This document shows, piece after piece, positions 55,483 to 63,991 of a DNA stretch of 64,000 nt. Source of the stretch: Lentzea xinjiangensis (GTDB taxonomy: Bacteria; Actinomycetota; Actinomycetes; Mycobacteriales; Pseudonocardiaceae); assembly GCF_900110955.1 (NCBI RefSeq), contig NZ_FOFR01000005.1, positions 124,001-188,000 on the forward strand, given 5' to 3'. Position 1 is the stretch's first letter. Every line of letters starts with the position of its first letter. A program made the position numbers and the translations under genes. The notes beneath the pieces were generated by a model that saw only the letters and a program-made list of their open reading frames with translations, made no database searches and was not told the DNA's origin.

Positions 55483-57210
55483 GTGCTCGTCAGATTCCTG
55501 AACCGCCACCTCCGGCCGTACCGGGGGATGCTCGTGCTCCTGGTGGCGCTGCAGCTGGTCCAGACGGCCGCGACCCTGCTGCTGCCCACGCTCAACGCGC
55601 GGATCATCGACAACGGCGTGCTGCGGGGCGACGCCGGCTACATCTGGGCCACCGGCGCCACCATGCTCGGCGTGGCCGCGGTGCAGATCGTCACCGCGAG
55701 CGGCGCGACGCTGCTGAGCTCCCGGGTCGCCGCCGGCCTCGGGCGCGACCTGCGCACCAGGGTGTTCGGCAGGGTCATGGCCCTGTCGGCGCGCGAGGTC
55801 GACGAGATCGGCCCGCCGTCGCTCATCACCAGGACCGTCAACGACGTCCAGCAGGTCCAGAGCATCGTGCTCACCACCGCCGACGTCGCCGTGTCGGCGA
55901 TCATCATGTGCACCGGCGGCGTCGCCCTCGCGCTCGTGCAGGACGTGCCGGTGTCCACGATCCTGGTGGCGCTCGTCGTCATCGTGATCACCGCCCTCAC
56001 GTTGAGCCTCAAGCAGCTCACGCCGTACTACGACGCCATCCAGAAGCACCTCGACCGCATCACCCACCTGCTGCGCGAGCAGATCACCGGTGTGCGGGTG
56101 ATCCGGGCGTTCGTCCGCGACCCGCACGAACGCGCCCGCTTCGACACCACCAACCACCACCTGTACCGCACGTCGTTGCGGATCGGGCGGGCCATGACCT
56201 CGATGCCGGTGATGGTCATGACCATCATGAACGTGCTGACCGTCGCGATCATCTGGTTCTCCGGCCACCGCATCGACGAGGGCACCATGCAGCTCGGCGC
56301 GCTGCTCGCGCTGCTGTCCTACGTCGCGCTGATCATCATCGCGATCATCATGGCGACGATGGTGTTCACCGAGGCGCCGCGTGCCGCCGTGTCCGCGGCC
56401 CGCGTGGACGAGGTGCTGCGGGCCGAGTCGAGCGTCGTGGCCCCGCGCACCCCCGTCGCGGAGCTGCCCGCGCGTGGCCTGCTGGAGCTGCGCGGCGCCA
56501 CGTTCGGCTACCCCGGCGCGGAGAAACCGGTGCTGCGCGACATCACCCTGACCGCCAGGCCCGGCGAGACGGTCGCGATCCTCGGCAGCACGGGCAGCGG
56601 CAAGTCGACCCTGCTGTCGCTCGCGCTGCGGCTCTACGACGTCACCGAGGGCCAGGTGCGCGTCGGCGGCGTCGACGTCCGCGACCTGGACCCGGTGGCA
56701 CTGCACAGGATCGTCGGTTACGTGCCGCAGAAGGCGCATCTGTTCAGCGGCACCATCGCGTCGAACCTGCGCTACGGCAAGGAGGACGCGACCGACGAGG
56801 AGCTGTGGCACGCCCTGGAGATCGCGCAGGCCGCCGAGTTCGTCCGGCCGATCGGGCTCGACGCGCCGATCGCGCAGGGCGGCTCGAACGTCTCCGGCGG
56901 GCAGCGGCAGCGGCTCGCCATCGCGCGGACCCTCGTGCGGCGGCCCGAGATCTACCTGCTCGACGACTGCTTCTCCGCGCTCGACCTCGCCACCGAGGCC
57001 CGGCTGCGCGCCGCCCTGGACCGCGAGCTGCGCGACGCCACGATCCTGCTGGTGACGCAGCGGATCAGCACCGTCGAGGCGGCCTCGCGGATCATCGTGC
57101 TGGAGGACGGCCAGGTCGTCGGCTCCGGCACGCACGCCGAGCTGATCGGCACCAACCAGACCTACCGGGAGATCGCCCTCTCCCAGCCCGTGAGAGGTGC
57201 CGTCCGATGA
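55483..57210 (+). CDS. ABC exporter half-transporter, first subunit (NysH/NysG-like)
   Basis: This 575-residue half-transporter has six hydrophobic segments in residues 15-300 followed by a nucleotide-binding domain. Walker A GSTGSGKST is near 367, the signature VSGGQRQR near 468 and Walker B LLDDC near 490. The residue after Walker B is Asp instead of the catalytic Glu, and the H-loop histidine is Gln (TQRIST, near 525), so this subunit contributes a degenerate ATP site. It overlaps the next gene by ATGA, which fits a heterodimer made by coupled translation. The GTG at 55483 was chosen because GGGGAG lies just upstream and the protein then has typical family length; longer N-terminal extensions look non-coding. 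In nystatin-type clusters such a pair is thought to export the polyene. Confidence 0.93.
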   Translation: MLVRFLNRHLRPYRGMLVLLVALQLVQTAATLLLPTLNARIIDNGVLRGDAGYIWATGATMLGVAAVQIVTASGATLLSSRVAAGLGRDLRTRVFGRVMALSAREVDEIGPPSLITRTVNDVQQVQSIVLTTADVAVSAIIMCTGGVALALVQDVPVSTILVALVVIVITALTLSLKQLTPYYDAIQKHLDRITHLLREQITGVRVIRAFVRDPHERARFDTTNHHLYRTSLRIGRAMTSMPVMVMTIMNVLTVAIIWFSGHRIDEGTMQLGALLALLSYVALIIIAIIMATMVFTEAPRAAVSAARVDEVLRAESSVVAPRTPVAELPARGLLELRGATFGYPGAEKPVLRDITLTARPGETVAILGSTGSGKSTLLSLALRLYDVTEGQVRVGGVDVRDLDPVALHRIVGYVPQKAHLFSGTIASNLRYGKEDATDEELWHALEIAQAAEFVRPIGLDAPIAQGGSNVSGGQRQRLAIARTLVRRPEIYLLDDCFSALDLATEARLRAALDRELRDATILLVTQRISTVEAASRIIVLEDGQVVGSGTHAELIGTNQTYREIALSQPVRGAVR

Positions 57211-59093
57211 CGCTGCTCGCCGAACCCGACGCCCCGGCCGAGACCGGGGAAGCGAAGAAGCCCGGCACCACGACGAGGCTGTTCGGGCTGCTGCTGCCCT
57301 ACCGGGGCAAGCTGGCCGTGATCGCGGTGCTCGCGGCCGTGACGATCGGGCTCAACCTGCTCGGCCCCATCCTGCTCGGCCGCGCGACCGACATCGTCTT
57401 CGCCGGCCTCGTGAGCCGCGGCCTGCCCGCCGGCGCCACCGAGGAGCAGGTCCTCGCCCAGCTGCGCGAACGGGGCGAGAACACGCTCGCCAACGTCATC
57501 AGCACCGTCGACGTCGTGCCGGGCCAGGGCGTCGACTTCGACGCGCTCGGCCGGCTGCTGCTGCTCATCCTCGCCCTGTACCTGATCGGGTCGATCTCGA
57601 TGCTGGTGCAGGGCAGGCTCGTCGCGCACATCGTCCAGCACGCCGTCTTCTCGCTGCGCGCGGAGATCAACGCGAAGCTGACCCGGCTGCCGCTGTCCTA
57701 CTTCGACCGCAACCCGCGCGGAGAGGTGCTGTCCCGCGTCTCCAACGACGTCGACAACCTGCAACGCACCGTGCAGCTCTCGATCGGCCAGATGCTCACC
57801 TCGATGCTGTCGGTCGTGGGCGTGCTCGCGATCATGCTGGCGATCTCCGTCGAGCTCGCCCTGCTGGTGCTGGTGTGCGTGCCGGTCGCGCTGGCGCTGG
57901 CCGCGTGGATCTCCCGGCGCGCGCGGCCGAGGTTCGCCGAGCAGTGGCAGTCGACCGGCGCGCTCAGCGCGCACGTCGAGGAGATGTACAGCGGCCACGC
58001 GCTGATCACCGCCTTCGGCCGCCAGGAGCAGGCCGCGCGGGAGTTCGCCGAGCGCAACGAGACCATGTACCGGTCGTCGTTCGGCGCACAGGCGATCTCC
58101 GGGCTGATCGGGCCCGCGACCCGGTTCGTCACCGACCTGAACTACGTGCTGGTCGCGGTCGCGGGCGCGCTGCGGGTGGCCGGCGGGACCGTGTCGATCG
58201 GTGACGTGCAGGCGTTCATCCAGTACTCCGGCATGTTCTCCCGGCCGATCATCGACGTCGCGAACTTCTCCGGACAGCTCCAGTCCGGCCTCGCGTCCGC
58301 CCGGCGGGTGTTCGAGCTGCTGGACGAGCCGGAGCAGCCGCCGGCGCCCGCCCGGCCCGCGACCGTCTCACCGGTCCGCGGCCACGTCGAGTTCTCGCAC
58401 GTCTCCTTCCGCTACACGCCGGAGAAACCGCTCATCGACGACCTGTCGCTGACCGCGGCTCCCGGGCAGCTCGTCGCGATCGTCGGGCCGACCGGCGCGG
58501 GCAAGACGACGCTGGGCAACCTGCTGCTGCGGTTCTACGACCCCGACAGCGGCCGGATCCTGCTCGACGGCACGGACATCACCCGGCTGACCAGGGAGGA
58601 GCTCAGGTCCTCCATCGGCCTCGTCTCGCAGGACACGTGGCTGTTCCAGGGCACGATCGCGGAGAACATCGCCTACGGGCGCCCCGGCGCGACCCGCGAG
58701 GAGGTCGTCGAGGCCGCGCGGGCGATGTGCGTGGACCGGTTCGTGCGGGCGCTGCCCGACGGCTACGACACCGTGCTCGACGAGGAGCACGGCGGGCTGT
58801 CCGCGGGAGAACGGCAGCTCATCACACTGGCCCGCGCCTTCCTCGCCCAGCCGGCGATCCTGCTGCTGGACGAGGCGACGTCGTCGATCGACACGCGCAC
58901 CGAGGTCCTCATCCAGCAGGCCATGGCGTCGCTGCGGGCGGGCAGGACGAGCTTCGTGATCGCGCACCGGCTGTCCACGATCCGCAACGCCGACCTGATC
59001 GTCGTGATGGACCGGGGCGCGGTGGTGGAGCGCGGCACGCACGAGGAGCTGATGGCGGCGAACGGCTTCTACGCCCGCCTGTACTCAGCCTAG
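57207..59093 (+). CDS. ABC exporter half-transporter, second subunit (NysG/NysH-like)
   Basis: This 628-residue half-transporter has an N-terminal membrane domain and an NBD with Walker A GPTGAGKTT (near 425), Walker B LLLDEATSS (near 551) and H-loop AHRLST (near 586), all canonical. The signature reads LSAGERQL instead of LSGGQ. Combined with the partner's Asp/Gln substitutions this gives one full and one degenerate ATP site, as known for asymmetric exporters of the TM287/288 type. It starts within the stop of the first subunit (ATGA, 57207-57210). A long loop between the first membrane segments (about residues 65-110) is hydrophilic. It ends convergently with a 9-bp overlap into the next gene on the other strand. 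Confidence 0.93.
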   Translation: MTLLAEPDAPAETGEAKKPGTTTRLFGLLLPYRGKLAVIAVLAAVTIGLNLLGPILLGRATDIVFAGLVSRGLPAGATEEQVLAQLRERGENTLANVISTVDVVPGQGVDFDALGRLLLLILALYLIGSISMLVQGRLVAHIVQHAVFSLRAEINAKLTRLPLSYFDRNPRGEVLSRVSNDVDNLQRTVQLSIGQMLTSMLSVVGVLAIMLAISVELALLVLVCVPVALALAAWISRRARPRFAEQWQSTGALSAHVEEMYSGHALITAFGRQEQAAREFAERNETMYRSSFGAQAISGLIGPATRFVTDLNYVLVAVAGALRVAGGTVSIGDVQAFIQYSGMFSRPIIDVANFSGQLQSGLASARRVFELLDEPEQPPAPARPATVSPVRGHVEFSHVSFRYTPEKPLIDDLSLTAAPGQLVAIVGPTGAGKTTLGNLLLRFYDPDSGRILLDGTDITRLTREELRSSIGLVSQDTWLFQGTIAENIAYGRPGATREEVVEAARAMCVDRFVRALPDGYDTVLDEEHGGLSAGERQLITLARAFLAQPAILLLDEATSSIDTRTEVLIQQAMASLRAGRTSFVIAHRLSTIRNADLIVVMDRGAVVERGTHEELMAANGFYARLYSA

Positions 59094-59726
59094 GACGAAC
59101 GGGATCGGCAGGTCACCCAGCTCGGCGCGCTCCGCCTCGGTCGGGGCGCGCCGGCCCGTCCCCACCAGCAGCACGTCCTCGTCGCTCCAGGAGGCCGGGA
59201 ACGCGCCGGCGACGCGCTCCAGGACCTCGCGGCACCGGGCGAGCGGCTCCGGCGGCGGCCCGGCCACGTGCGGCAGGTGCAGGACGAGGTCGAGGTGGTG
59301 CAGCGTCCACTCCCAGACGTAGGCGCCCAGGTAGTCGGCCGTGCTGAGCACCATGTTCCGGGTGCTGACCTTGAGCGACGGGTCGGCGAGCTGCGCGGCC
59401 CGCACGGCGGCCTGCCCCACGTCGTCGACGTGGAACTTCAGCATCCACGGCTCGCCGTAGGCCGCGGCGAGCCGGACGGTCAGCGCCGACAGCGGATCGT
59501 CGGACGGCTCGTGCGCGACCCCCCAGTACGTCACCGAGTCGTGCGTGACCGGGTCCGCGGTGGGGGTCACCAGCGTGATCAGCACGTCCTGCGCGTCGAT
59601 CACGAGATGGCACACCAGGTCCCGCACCAGCCAGCCCGCGCACCCCGACGGCTGCCCGAAGTCGTCGTCGGCGAGGCCGGCGACCGAGGTGAGGAGCGCC
59701 CCCAGCGCTCGCGAAAAAAGATCCAC
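59085..59726 (-). CDS. DinB/maleylpyruvate isomerase-like metal-binding protein
   Basis: This 213-residue protein resembles the mycothiol-dependent maleylpyruvate isomerase N-terminal/DinB four-helix family common in actinobacteria. The family motif WLVRDLVCHLV (residues 32-42) provides His40, and EWTLHHL provides Glu139 and His143. This is the usual His-Glu-His metal triad. The start is a GTG at 59726 (VDLFSRALG) that lies inside a terminator stem. Family members use a thiol cofactor such as mycothiol for isomerisation or detoxification; the substrate here is unknown. Most counterparts sit outside biosynthetic clusters, so its role in the polyene pathway is doubtful. The 3' end overlaps the exporter gene by 9 bp. 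Confidence 0.8.
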   Translation of the reverse strand: MDLFSRALGALLTSVAGLADDDFGQPSGCAGWLVRDLVCHLVIDAQDVLITLVTPTADPVTHDSVTYWGVAHEPSDDPLSALTVRLAAAYGEPWMLKFHVDDVGQAAVRAAQLADPSLKVSTRNMVLSTADYLGAYVWEWTLHHLDLVLHLPHVAGPPPEPLARCREVLERVAGAFPASWSDEDVLLVGTGRRAPTEAERAELGDLPIPFVLG

Positions 59727-59753
59727 AGCCGCAAACTACAGCGGCTGTGGATC
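59714..59753 (-). terminator. Rho-independent terminator after the GDP-mannose dehydratase
   Basis: Perfect 13-bp arms GATCCACAGCCGC (59720-59732) and GCGGCTGTGGATC (59741-59753) with an 8-base loop, followed on the minus strand by six T residues (59719-59714). It lies 15 bp past the dehydratase stop (59768). The downstream gene's GTG start (59724-59726) falls in the 3' arm. Confidence 0.88.
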
Positions 59754-59767
59754 CTCGGGAGGGTGGT

Positions 59768-60805
59768 TCACCAGCTGGCGGCGGCCAGCAGATCGCCGTA
59801 CTCGTGCTCGGTGGCGACGTGCTTGAGGTCGGCCTCCACCATCATCTTCATCAGCGACGAGAAGTCGACCTCGGGCTTCCAGCCCAGCTCACCGCGCACG
59901 CGGGTGGTGTCGGCGCACAGGATCTCGACCTCGGCCGGGCGCACGAGGACCGGGTCGATGTAGACGTAGTCCTCCCAGTTGAGTCCCACGTGCTCGAACG
60001 CCAGGCGCACCGCGTCGCGCACCGAGTGCATCTCGCCGGTGCCGACGACGTAGTCCTCCGGCTCGTCCTGCTGCAGCATCAGGTGCATGGCGCGCACGTA
60101 GTCGCCGGCGAAGCCCCAGTCGCGCAACGCGTCCAGGTTGCCCAGCGCCAGCTTGTCCTGCAGGCCCAGCTTGATCTTCGCGACACCGAGCGAGATCTTG
60201 CGGGTCACGAACTCCGCGCCGCGGCGCGGCGACTCGTGGTTGAACAGGATGCCGCCGACCGCGTACATGCCGAACGACTCGCGGTAGTTGCGGGTGATGA
60301 AGTGGCCGTAGGCCTTCGCCACGCCGTACGGGCTGCGGGGGTGGAAGATCGTGGTCTCGCGCTGCGGCGTCTCGGCGGCCTTGCCGAACATCTCCGACGA
60401 CGACGCCTGGTAGAAGCGGATGTGCTTGCCGGAGGTGCCGTTGTTGCGGCTGCTGGACAGGCCGGAGACGATGCGGATGGCCTCGAGCATCCGCAGCACG
60501 CCCATCGCGTTGACCTCGGTGACGAGCTCGGCCTGCTGCCACGACATCGGCACGAACGAGATGGCGCCGAGGTTGTAGACCTCGTCGGGCTGCACGAGGT
60601 CCACAGCGGACACCAGTGATGCCTGGTCCATCAGGTCACCGTCCACGAAGGACAGCTCCGACATGAGCCGGGACACCCGCGACTTGCGGGGGTTCGCCTG
60701 TCCCCTGATGAGTCCCCACACCTGGTAGCCCTGCTTGAGCAGGTGCTCGGCGAGGTACGACCCGTCCTGCCCGGTGATCCCGGTGATCAGTGCGCGCCTG
60801 GTCAT
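59768..60805 (-). CDS. gmd: GDP-mannose 4,6-dehydratase (NysDIII/AmphDIII-like)
   Basis: This 345-residue short-chain dehydrogenase family enzyme converts GDP-D-mannose to GDP-4-keto-6-deoxymannose. Visible are the N-terminal dinucleotide motif GITGQDG (9-15), the catalytic YGVAK near 157 and the GMD-typical LFNHESPRRG stretch. In polyene clusters it starts mycosamine synthesis together with a 3-aminotransferase (DII) and a glycosyltransferase (DI), neither of which is in this window. The ATG at 60805 has AGAGGA 7 bases upstream; an earlier in-frame ATG at 60868 lacks a ribosome site. Location next to the exporter pair mirrors nystatin/amphotericin DIII. A terminator follows, so it is probably transcribed alone or with the type II thioesterase 72 bp upstream. 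A housekeeping GMD for cell-wall sugars is the less likely alternative. Confidence 0.93.
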   Translation of the reverse strand: MTRRALITGITGQDGSYLAEHLLKQGYQVWGLIRGQANPRKSRVSRLMSELSFVDGDLMDQASLVSAVDLVQPDEVYNLGAISFVPMSWQQAELVTEVNAMGVLRMLEAIRIVSGLSSSRNNGTSGKHIRFYQASSSEMFGKAAETPQRETTIFHPRSPYGVAKAYGHFITRNYRESFGMYAVGGILFNHESPRRGAEFVTRKISLGVAKIKLGLQDKLALGNLDALRDWGFAGDYVRAMHLMLQQDEPEDYVVGTGEMHSVRDAVRLAFEHVGLNWEDYVYIDPVLVRPAEVEILCADTTRVRGELGWKPEVDFSSLMKMMVEADLKHVATEHEYGDLLAAASW

Positions 60806-60877
60806 CCCGTTTCCTCTCATCACCTTTTGCGAAGGTCCGCAACGGGACGGACCTGGATCCCTTGTCACGCTAGGGGT

Positions 60878-61621
60878 TCAGGCACTAGGGGATTCGCCGG
60901 AAACGAGTGCCGCCACGGCCTGCCGGTGCTCGGTGAGGTAGAAGTGGCCGCCCGGGAACACGTGCATCGCGAACGCACCGGTCGTGCGCTCGCCCCACTG
61001 CCGCACCTCGTCGACGGCCGCCTTCGGGTCGGCGTCACCGGTCAGCGCGGTCAGCGGGCACGACAGGGCCGGTCCCGGCCGGTAGCGGTAGGTCTCGGCG
61101 GCCCGGTAGTCGGCGCGGATCGCCGGCAGCACCATCCGGACCAGCTCCTCGTCGTCGAACACGCGCGCGTCGGTGCCCGCGAGCCTGCGGACCTCCGCGA
61201 CCAGGCCCGCGTCGTCGCGCTGGTGCACGCGGTCGTCGCGGACGATCTGCGGGGCGCGGCGGCCGGAGACGAACAGGTGGGCGGGCTCGGCGCGCAGGGC
61301 GACCTCGAACGCGATCATCGCGCCCATGCTGTGCCCGAACAGGCGCAGCGGGCGGTCGCGGTCCAGCAGCGGCGCGACCGCGTCGGCGAGCCGGCGGATG
61401 TCGTCGACCAGCGGTTCCGACCTGCGGTCCTGCCGTCCCGGGTACTGGACCGCGACGAGCTCGGCGCGGCCCGCGAAGTGCGGGACGAACGGCCGGTACC
61501 AGCTCGCCGCGCCACCCGCGTGCGGGAAGCACACGACCAGGGGCGCGTCGCCGGGCGCTTCGGTGAGCCGCCGCAGCCAGAGACCGGTGTCGTGGGGGCG
61601 GGTTTCGGATGTGGACGCCAC
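60878..61621 (-). CDS. Type II thioesterase (NysE/AmphE-like)
   Basis: This is a discrete alpha/beta-hydrolase thioesterase of about 247 residues that removes aberrant acyl groups from stalled PKS carrier domains. Visible are the oxyanion/entry motif CFPHAGG, the nucleophile motif GHSMGA (about 61322-61340) and the C-terminal catalytic GGHFYL (60936-60953). The start is uncertain: GTG at 61621 (ASTSETRP) gives normal family length, and no ATG lies in frame before the divergent gene at 61682. It is upstream of, and in the same direction as, the GDP-mannose dehydratase. Nystatin and amphotericin clusters also contain such an editing enzyme. Confidence 0.92.
   Translation of the reverse strand: MASTSETRPHDTGLWLRRLTEAPGDAPLVVCFPHAGGAASWYRPFVPHFAGRAELVAVQYPGRQDRRSEPLVDDIRRLADAVAPLLDRDRPLRLFGHSMGAMIAFEVALRAEPAHLFVSGRRAPQIVRDDRVHQRDDAGLVAEVRRLAGTDARVFDDEELVRMVLPAIRADYRAAETYRYRPGPALSCPLTALTGDADPKAAVDEVRQWGERTTGAFAMHVFPGGHFYLTEHRQAVAALVSGESPSA
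60885..60900. promoter_or_regulatory. Weak PimM-type operator candidate upstream of gmd
   Basis: CTAGGGGATTCGCCGG matches 13 of 16 positions of the PAS-LuxR consensus. It lies 80 bp before the dehydratase ATG, inside the 3' end of the thioesterase. A second CTAGGGG begins 15 bp away at 60870. It is much weaker than the site at 55379. Confidence 0.35.
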
Positions 61622-61681
61622 GCCCGCAGGCAACCACGGTTCGAGCTGAGGAAACGACTGGAACGGGCTAGGTTGGACCGC

Positions 61682-62626
61682 ATGGGCAAGTCCCCGGCTG
61701 TGGAGCTCGAGGTGGAGGACCGCGTCGTGCGGATCTCCAACCCCGACCGCGTCTACTTCCCCGCGCGCGGGGAGACGAAACTGGACCTCGCGCACTACTA
61801 CCTGTCCGTCGGCGACGGGATCGTCCGCGCGCTGCGGGACCGGCCGTGCATGCTGCACCGCTTCCCCGAGGGCGTGACCGGCGAGAAGGTGCACCAGAAG
61901 AGGCTCCCGCACGGCGCGCCGCCGTGGGTGCGGACGGTGCGGGTGCACTTCCCGCGTTTCAACCGCCATGCGGACGAGCTCCGCGTCACGCACCTCGCGG
62001 ACGTGATCTGGGCCGTGCAGATGTCCACTGTGGAGTTCCACCCGTGGAACTCGCGCGCGGCCGACACCGAGAAGCCCGACGAGTGGCGCATCGACCTCGA
62101 CCCCGGCCCCGCGTGCCCGTTCGACCGGGTGCGGCGGGTGGCCCTGGTGGCGCAGGAGGTGCTGGCCGAGCTGGGCGCGACCGGGTTCCCGAAGACGTCC
62201 GGGTCGAAGGGGCTGCACGTCTACGTGCGGATCAAGCCCGACCACGGGTTCCAGGACGTGCGCAAGGCCGCCCTGGCGTTCGCGCACGAGGTCGAACGGC
62301 GTGCGCCCGGCGACGTCGAGACCACGTGGTGGCGCAAGGACCGCGACCCGTCGCTGGTCTTCGTGGACTACAACCAGAACACGCGTGACCGCACCATCGC
62401 GTCGGCCTACTCGGTGCGCGGCAACCCGGAGGCGACGGTGTCCACGCCGATCCGGTGGGACGAGATCGCGGACGTCGACCCGCGGGACCTCACCATCGCG
62501 ACCGTGCCGAAGCGCTACGCCGAGCTGGGCGACCTGCACGCCGGGATCGACGACGCGGCCTGGTCGATCGAACCGCTGCTGGAGTGGGCCGCCCGAGACG
62601 AACTCGAGGTTCCCGATGAGCAGTAG
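61682..62626 (+). CDS. LigD-type polymerase/primase domain protein, first copy
   Basis: A stand-alone 314-residue LigD polymerase (archaeo-eukaryotic primase-like) domain. Visible are the metal-binding DxD in RIDLDPG (near residue 136) and the SGSKGLHVYV motif (near 172). Such proteins extend or fill DNA ends, preferring ribonucleotides, in non-homologous end joining with Ku and ligase. No Ku or ligase gene is visible here. The ATG at 61682 is divergent from the thioesterase. It overlaps the next gene by 11 bp. Not expected to belong to the polyketide pathway; it marks the right boundary. Confidence 0.88.
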   Translation: MGKSPAVELEVEDRVVRISNPDRVYFPARGETKLDLAHYYLSVGDGIVRALRDRPCMLHRFPEGVTGEKVHQKRLPHGAPPWVRTVRVHFPRFNRHADELRVTHLADVIWAVQMSTVEFHPWNSRAADTEKPDEWRIDLDPGPACPFDRVRRVALVAQEVLAELGATGFPKTSGSKGLHVYVRIKPDHGFQDVRKAALAFAHEVERRAPGDVETTWWRKDRDPSLVFVDYNQNTRDRTIASAYSVRGNPEATVSTPIRWDEIADVDPRDLTIATVPKRYAELGDLHAGIDDAAWSIEPLLEWAARDELEVPDEQ

Positions 62627-63530
62627 CCAGATCAAGTTCTCCTCGCTCGACCAGCCGCTGTTCGGCGGCGCGGTCAAGGGCGACCTGGTGGAGTACCTGG
62701 ACTTCGTCGCCGACAGGTTCGTGCCGGTGCTCGCCGGGCGGCCGCTGTCGGTGTGGCGGGTCCTGCGCGGCCAAGACCCGTTCATGCAGAAGAACGTCCC
62801 CAAGTACACGCCGGACTACGTCAAGACCGTCGAAGTCTGGGCGGAAGCGTCGCACCGCCAGATCAAGTACGCGTTGTGCGACGACAAGCAGACGCTGATG
62901 TGGTTCGCGAACCAGCGAGCCGTCGAGTACCACGTGCCGTTGTTCCTCGGCGACCACCAGACCCACATGGTGCTGGACGTCGACCCGCCCGAGGGCGCGG
63001 ACTTCTCCGTCGTCGTCCAGGCCGCGTTCCTGATCCGGGAGGCGCTCGCGCAGGCGGGTCTGGAGGGCGCGGTGAAGACCAGCGGGGCCAAGGGCGTGCA
63101 CATCTTCGTGCCGCTGGAGAAGCACGACCCGGACGACGTGGCGGCGGCGACGCGGGCGCTCGCGGCACGAGCGGAGGAGCTCGACCCCTCGCTCGCCACC
63201 ACCGCCTACATCCGGGCGGAGCGGGGCGGGAAGGTGTTCCTCGACTCGACGCGGGCCTGGGGCGCCACGGTCGTCGCCGCCTACAGCCCGCGGCTGCGCG
63301 AGGGCCTGCCGATCTCGTTCCCGGTGCCGTGGGAGTCGCTGGCCGGCGTCTCCCCCGCCGACTTCACCGTGCGGACGCGGTTCGACGGTGACCCGTGGAC
63401 GTCGTTGATGCCCGCTCCTCAGCGGTTGCCCGCCGACCTGATCGCGCAGGGGCACACCATCCCGGTGGCGCGCGTGGTGGCCATGCACGAGGGGAAGCGC
63501 CGCAAGAGTCAGCGGGAACGGGAGAAGTAG
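62616..63530 (+). CDS. LigD-type polymerase/primase domain protein, second copy
   Basis: A 304-residue paralogue of the preceding gene with DVDPPE (near residue 118) as metal motif and TSGAKGVHIFVP (near 155). The two share fold motifs but only limited identity, so the duplication is old. The ATG at 62616 lies inside the upstream gene's last codons, implying translational coupling. Actinobacteria often have several stand-alone PolDom proteins for end joining or lesion bypass. The C-terminus is strongly basic (KRRKSQREREK). Confidence 0.88.
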   Translation: MSSSQIKFSSLDQPLFGGAVKGDLVEYLDFVADRFVPVLAGRPLSVWRVLRGQDPFMQKNVPKYTPDYVKTVEVWAEASHRQIKYALCDDKQTLMWFANQRAVEYHVPLFLGDHQTHMVLDVDPPEGADFSVVVQAAFLIREALAQAGLEGAVKTSGAKGVHIFVPLEKHDPDDVAAATRALAARAEELDPSLATTAYIRAERGGKVFLDSTRAWGATVVAAYSPRLREGLPISFPVPWESLAGVSPADFTVRTRFDGDPWTSLMPAPQRLPADLIAQGHTIPVARVVAMHEGKRRKSQREREK

Positions 63531-63991
63531 GCGGCGACCGCGGCCGCGAGCGGCAGCGCCACGTGGGCGACGGTGGTGAACGTCGGCTCGCTGGCCGACA
63601 CGTACTCGTTGGCGCGGACCAGGAGCCCGGCGGCCACGACCAGGTAGGCGGCGCACCTTGCCGCCCCGCCGGCCAGCGTGGCCGCCAGAGGGACCACGAC
63701 CAAGCCGGTCGCGCTCGCGTAGTGCACGTACGCCGGAGCGTCCGCCGCGAGGGTCAGAACCGCGTCGGACAGCAGGAGCACCGGCGCGACCGCGCCGAGC
63801 CACGCCCGCTCCCGCCCGATCCGGTAGGCGGCCAGCACGGTGAGGCCGATGGCGGCGACGAGGAACAGCAGGCCCGCGGTCTGACCGGTCAGCGCGTCTC
63901 CCTCGGCCCCGATCACGTACAGGCCCACCGCGCCGAGCACGCCACCGGCGACCGCGAGCCACCACGGCGTCGCCGCCAGCGCAGTCGCCAC
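63509..63991 (-). CDS. Small multi-spanning membrane protein, unknown function
   Basis: 160 residues, mostly hydrophobic, with about five predicted membrane segments (for example [38 protein letters not shown] and VALPLAAAVAAYF). The GTG at 63991 is a possible start, but the frame stays open to the window edge, so the true start may lie outside. It overlaps the primase gene's 3' end by 22 bp on the opposite strand. No family recognised. Confidence 0.65.
   Translation of the reverse strand: MATALAATPWWLAVAGGVLGAVGLYVIGAEGDALTGQTAGLLFLVAAIGLTVLAAYRIGRERAWLGAVAPVLLLSDAVLTLAADAPAYVHYASATGLVVVPLAATLAGGAARCAAYLVVAAGLLVRANEYVSASEPTFTTVAHVALPLAAAVAAYFSRSR

Noticed and set aside
59085-59726. The DinB-like gene as a resistance or tailoring gene of the polyene pathway
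   Set aside because: The family is widespread and generic, the gene overlaps convergently with the exporter, and nothing links its motifs to polyene chemistry; recorded only as unknown role.
60743-62809. Long frames across both strands of 60743-62809 as one large gene
   Set aside because: The coherent protein families split at 61621/61682 into a type II thioesterase on the minus strand and a LigD polymerase domain on the plus strand; the extensions lack family similarity.
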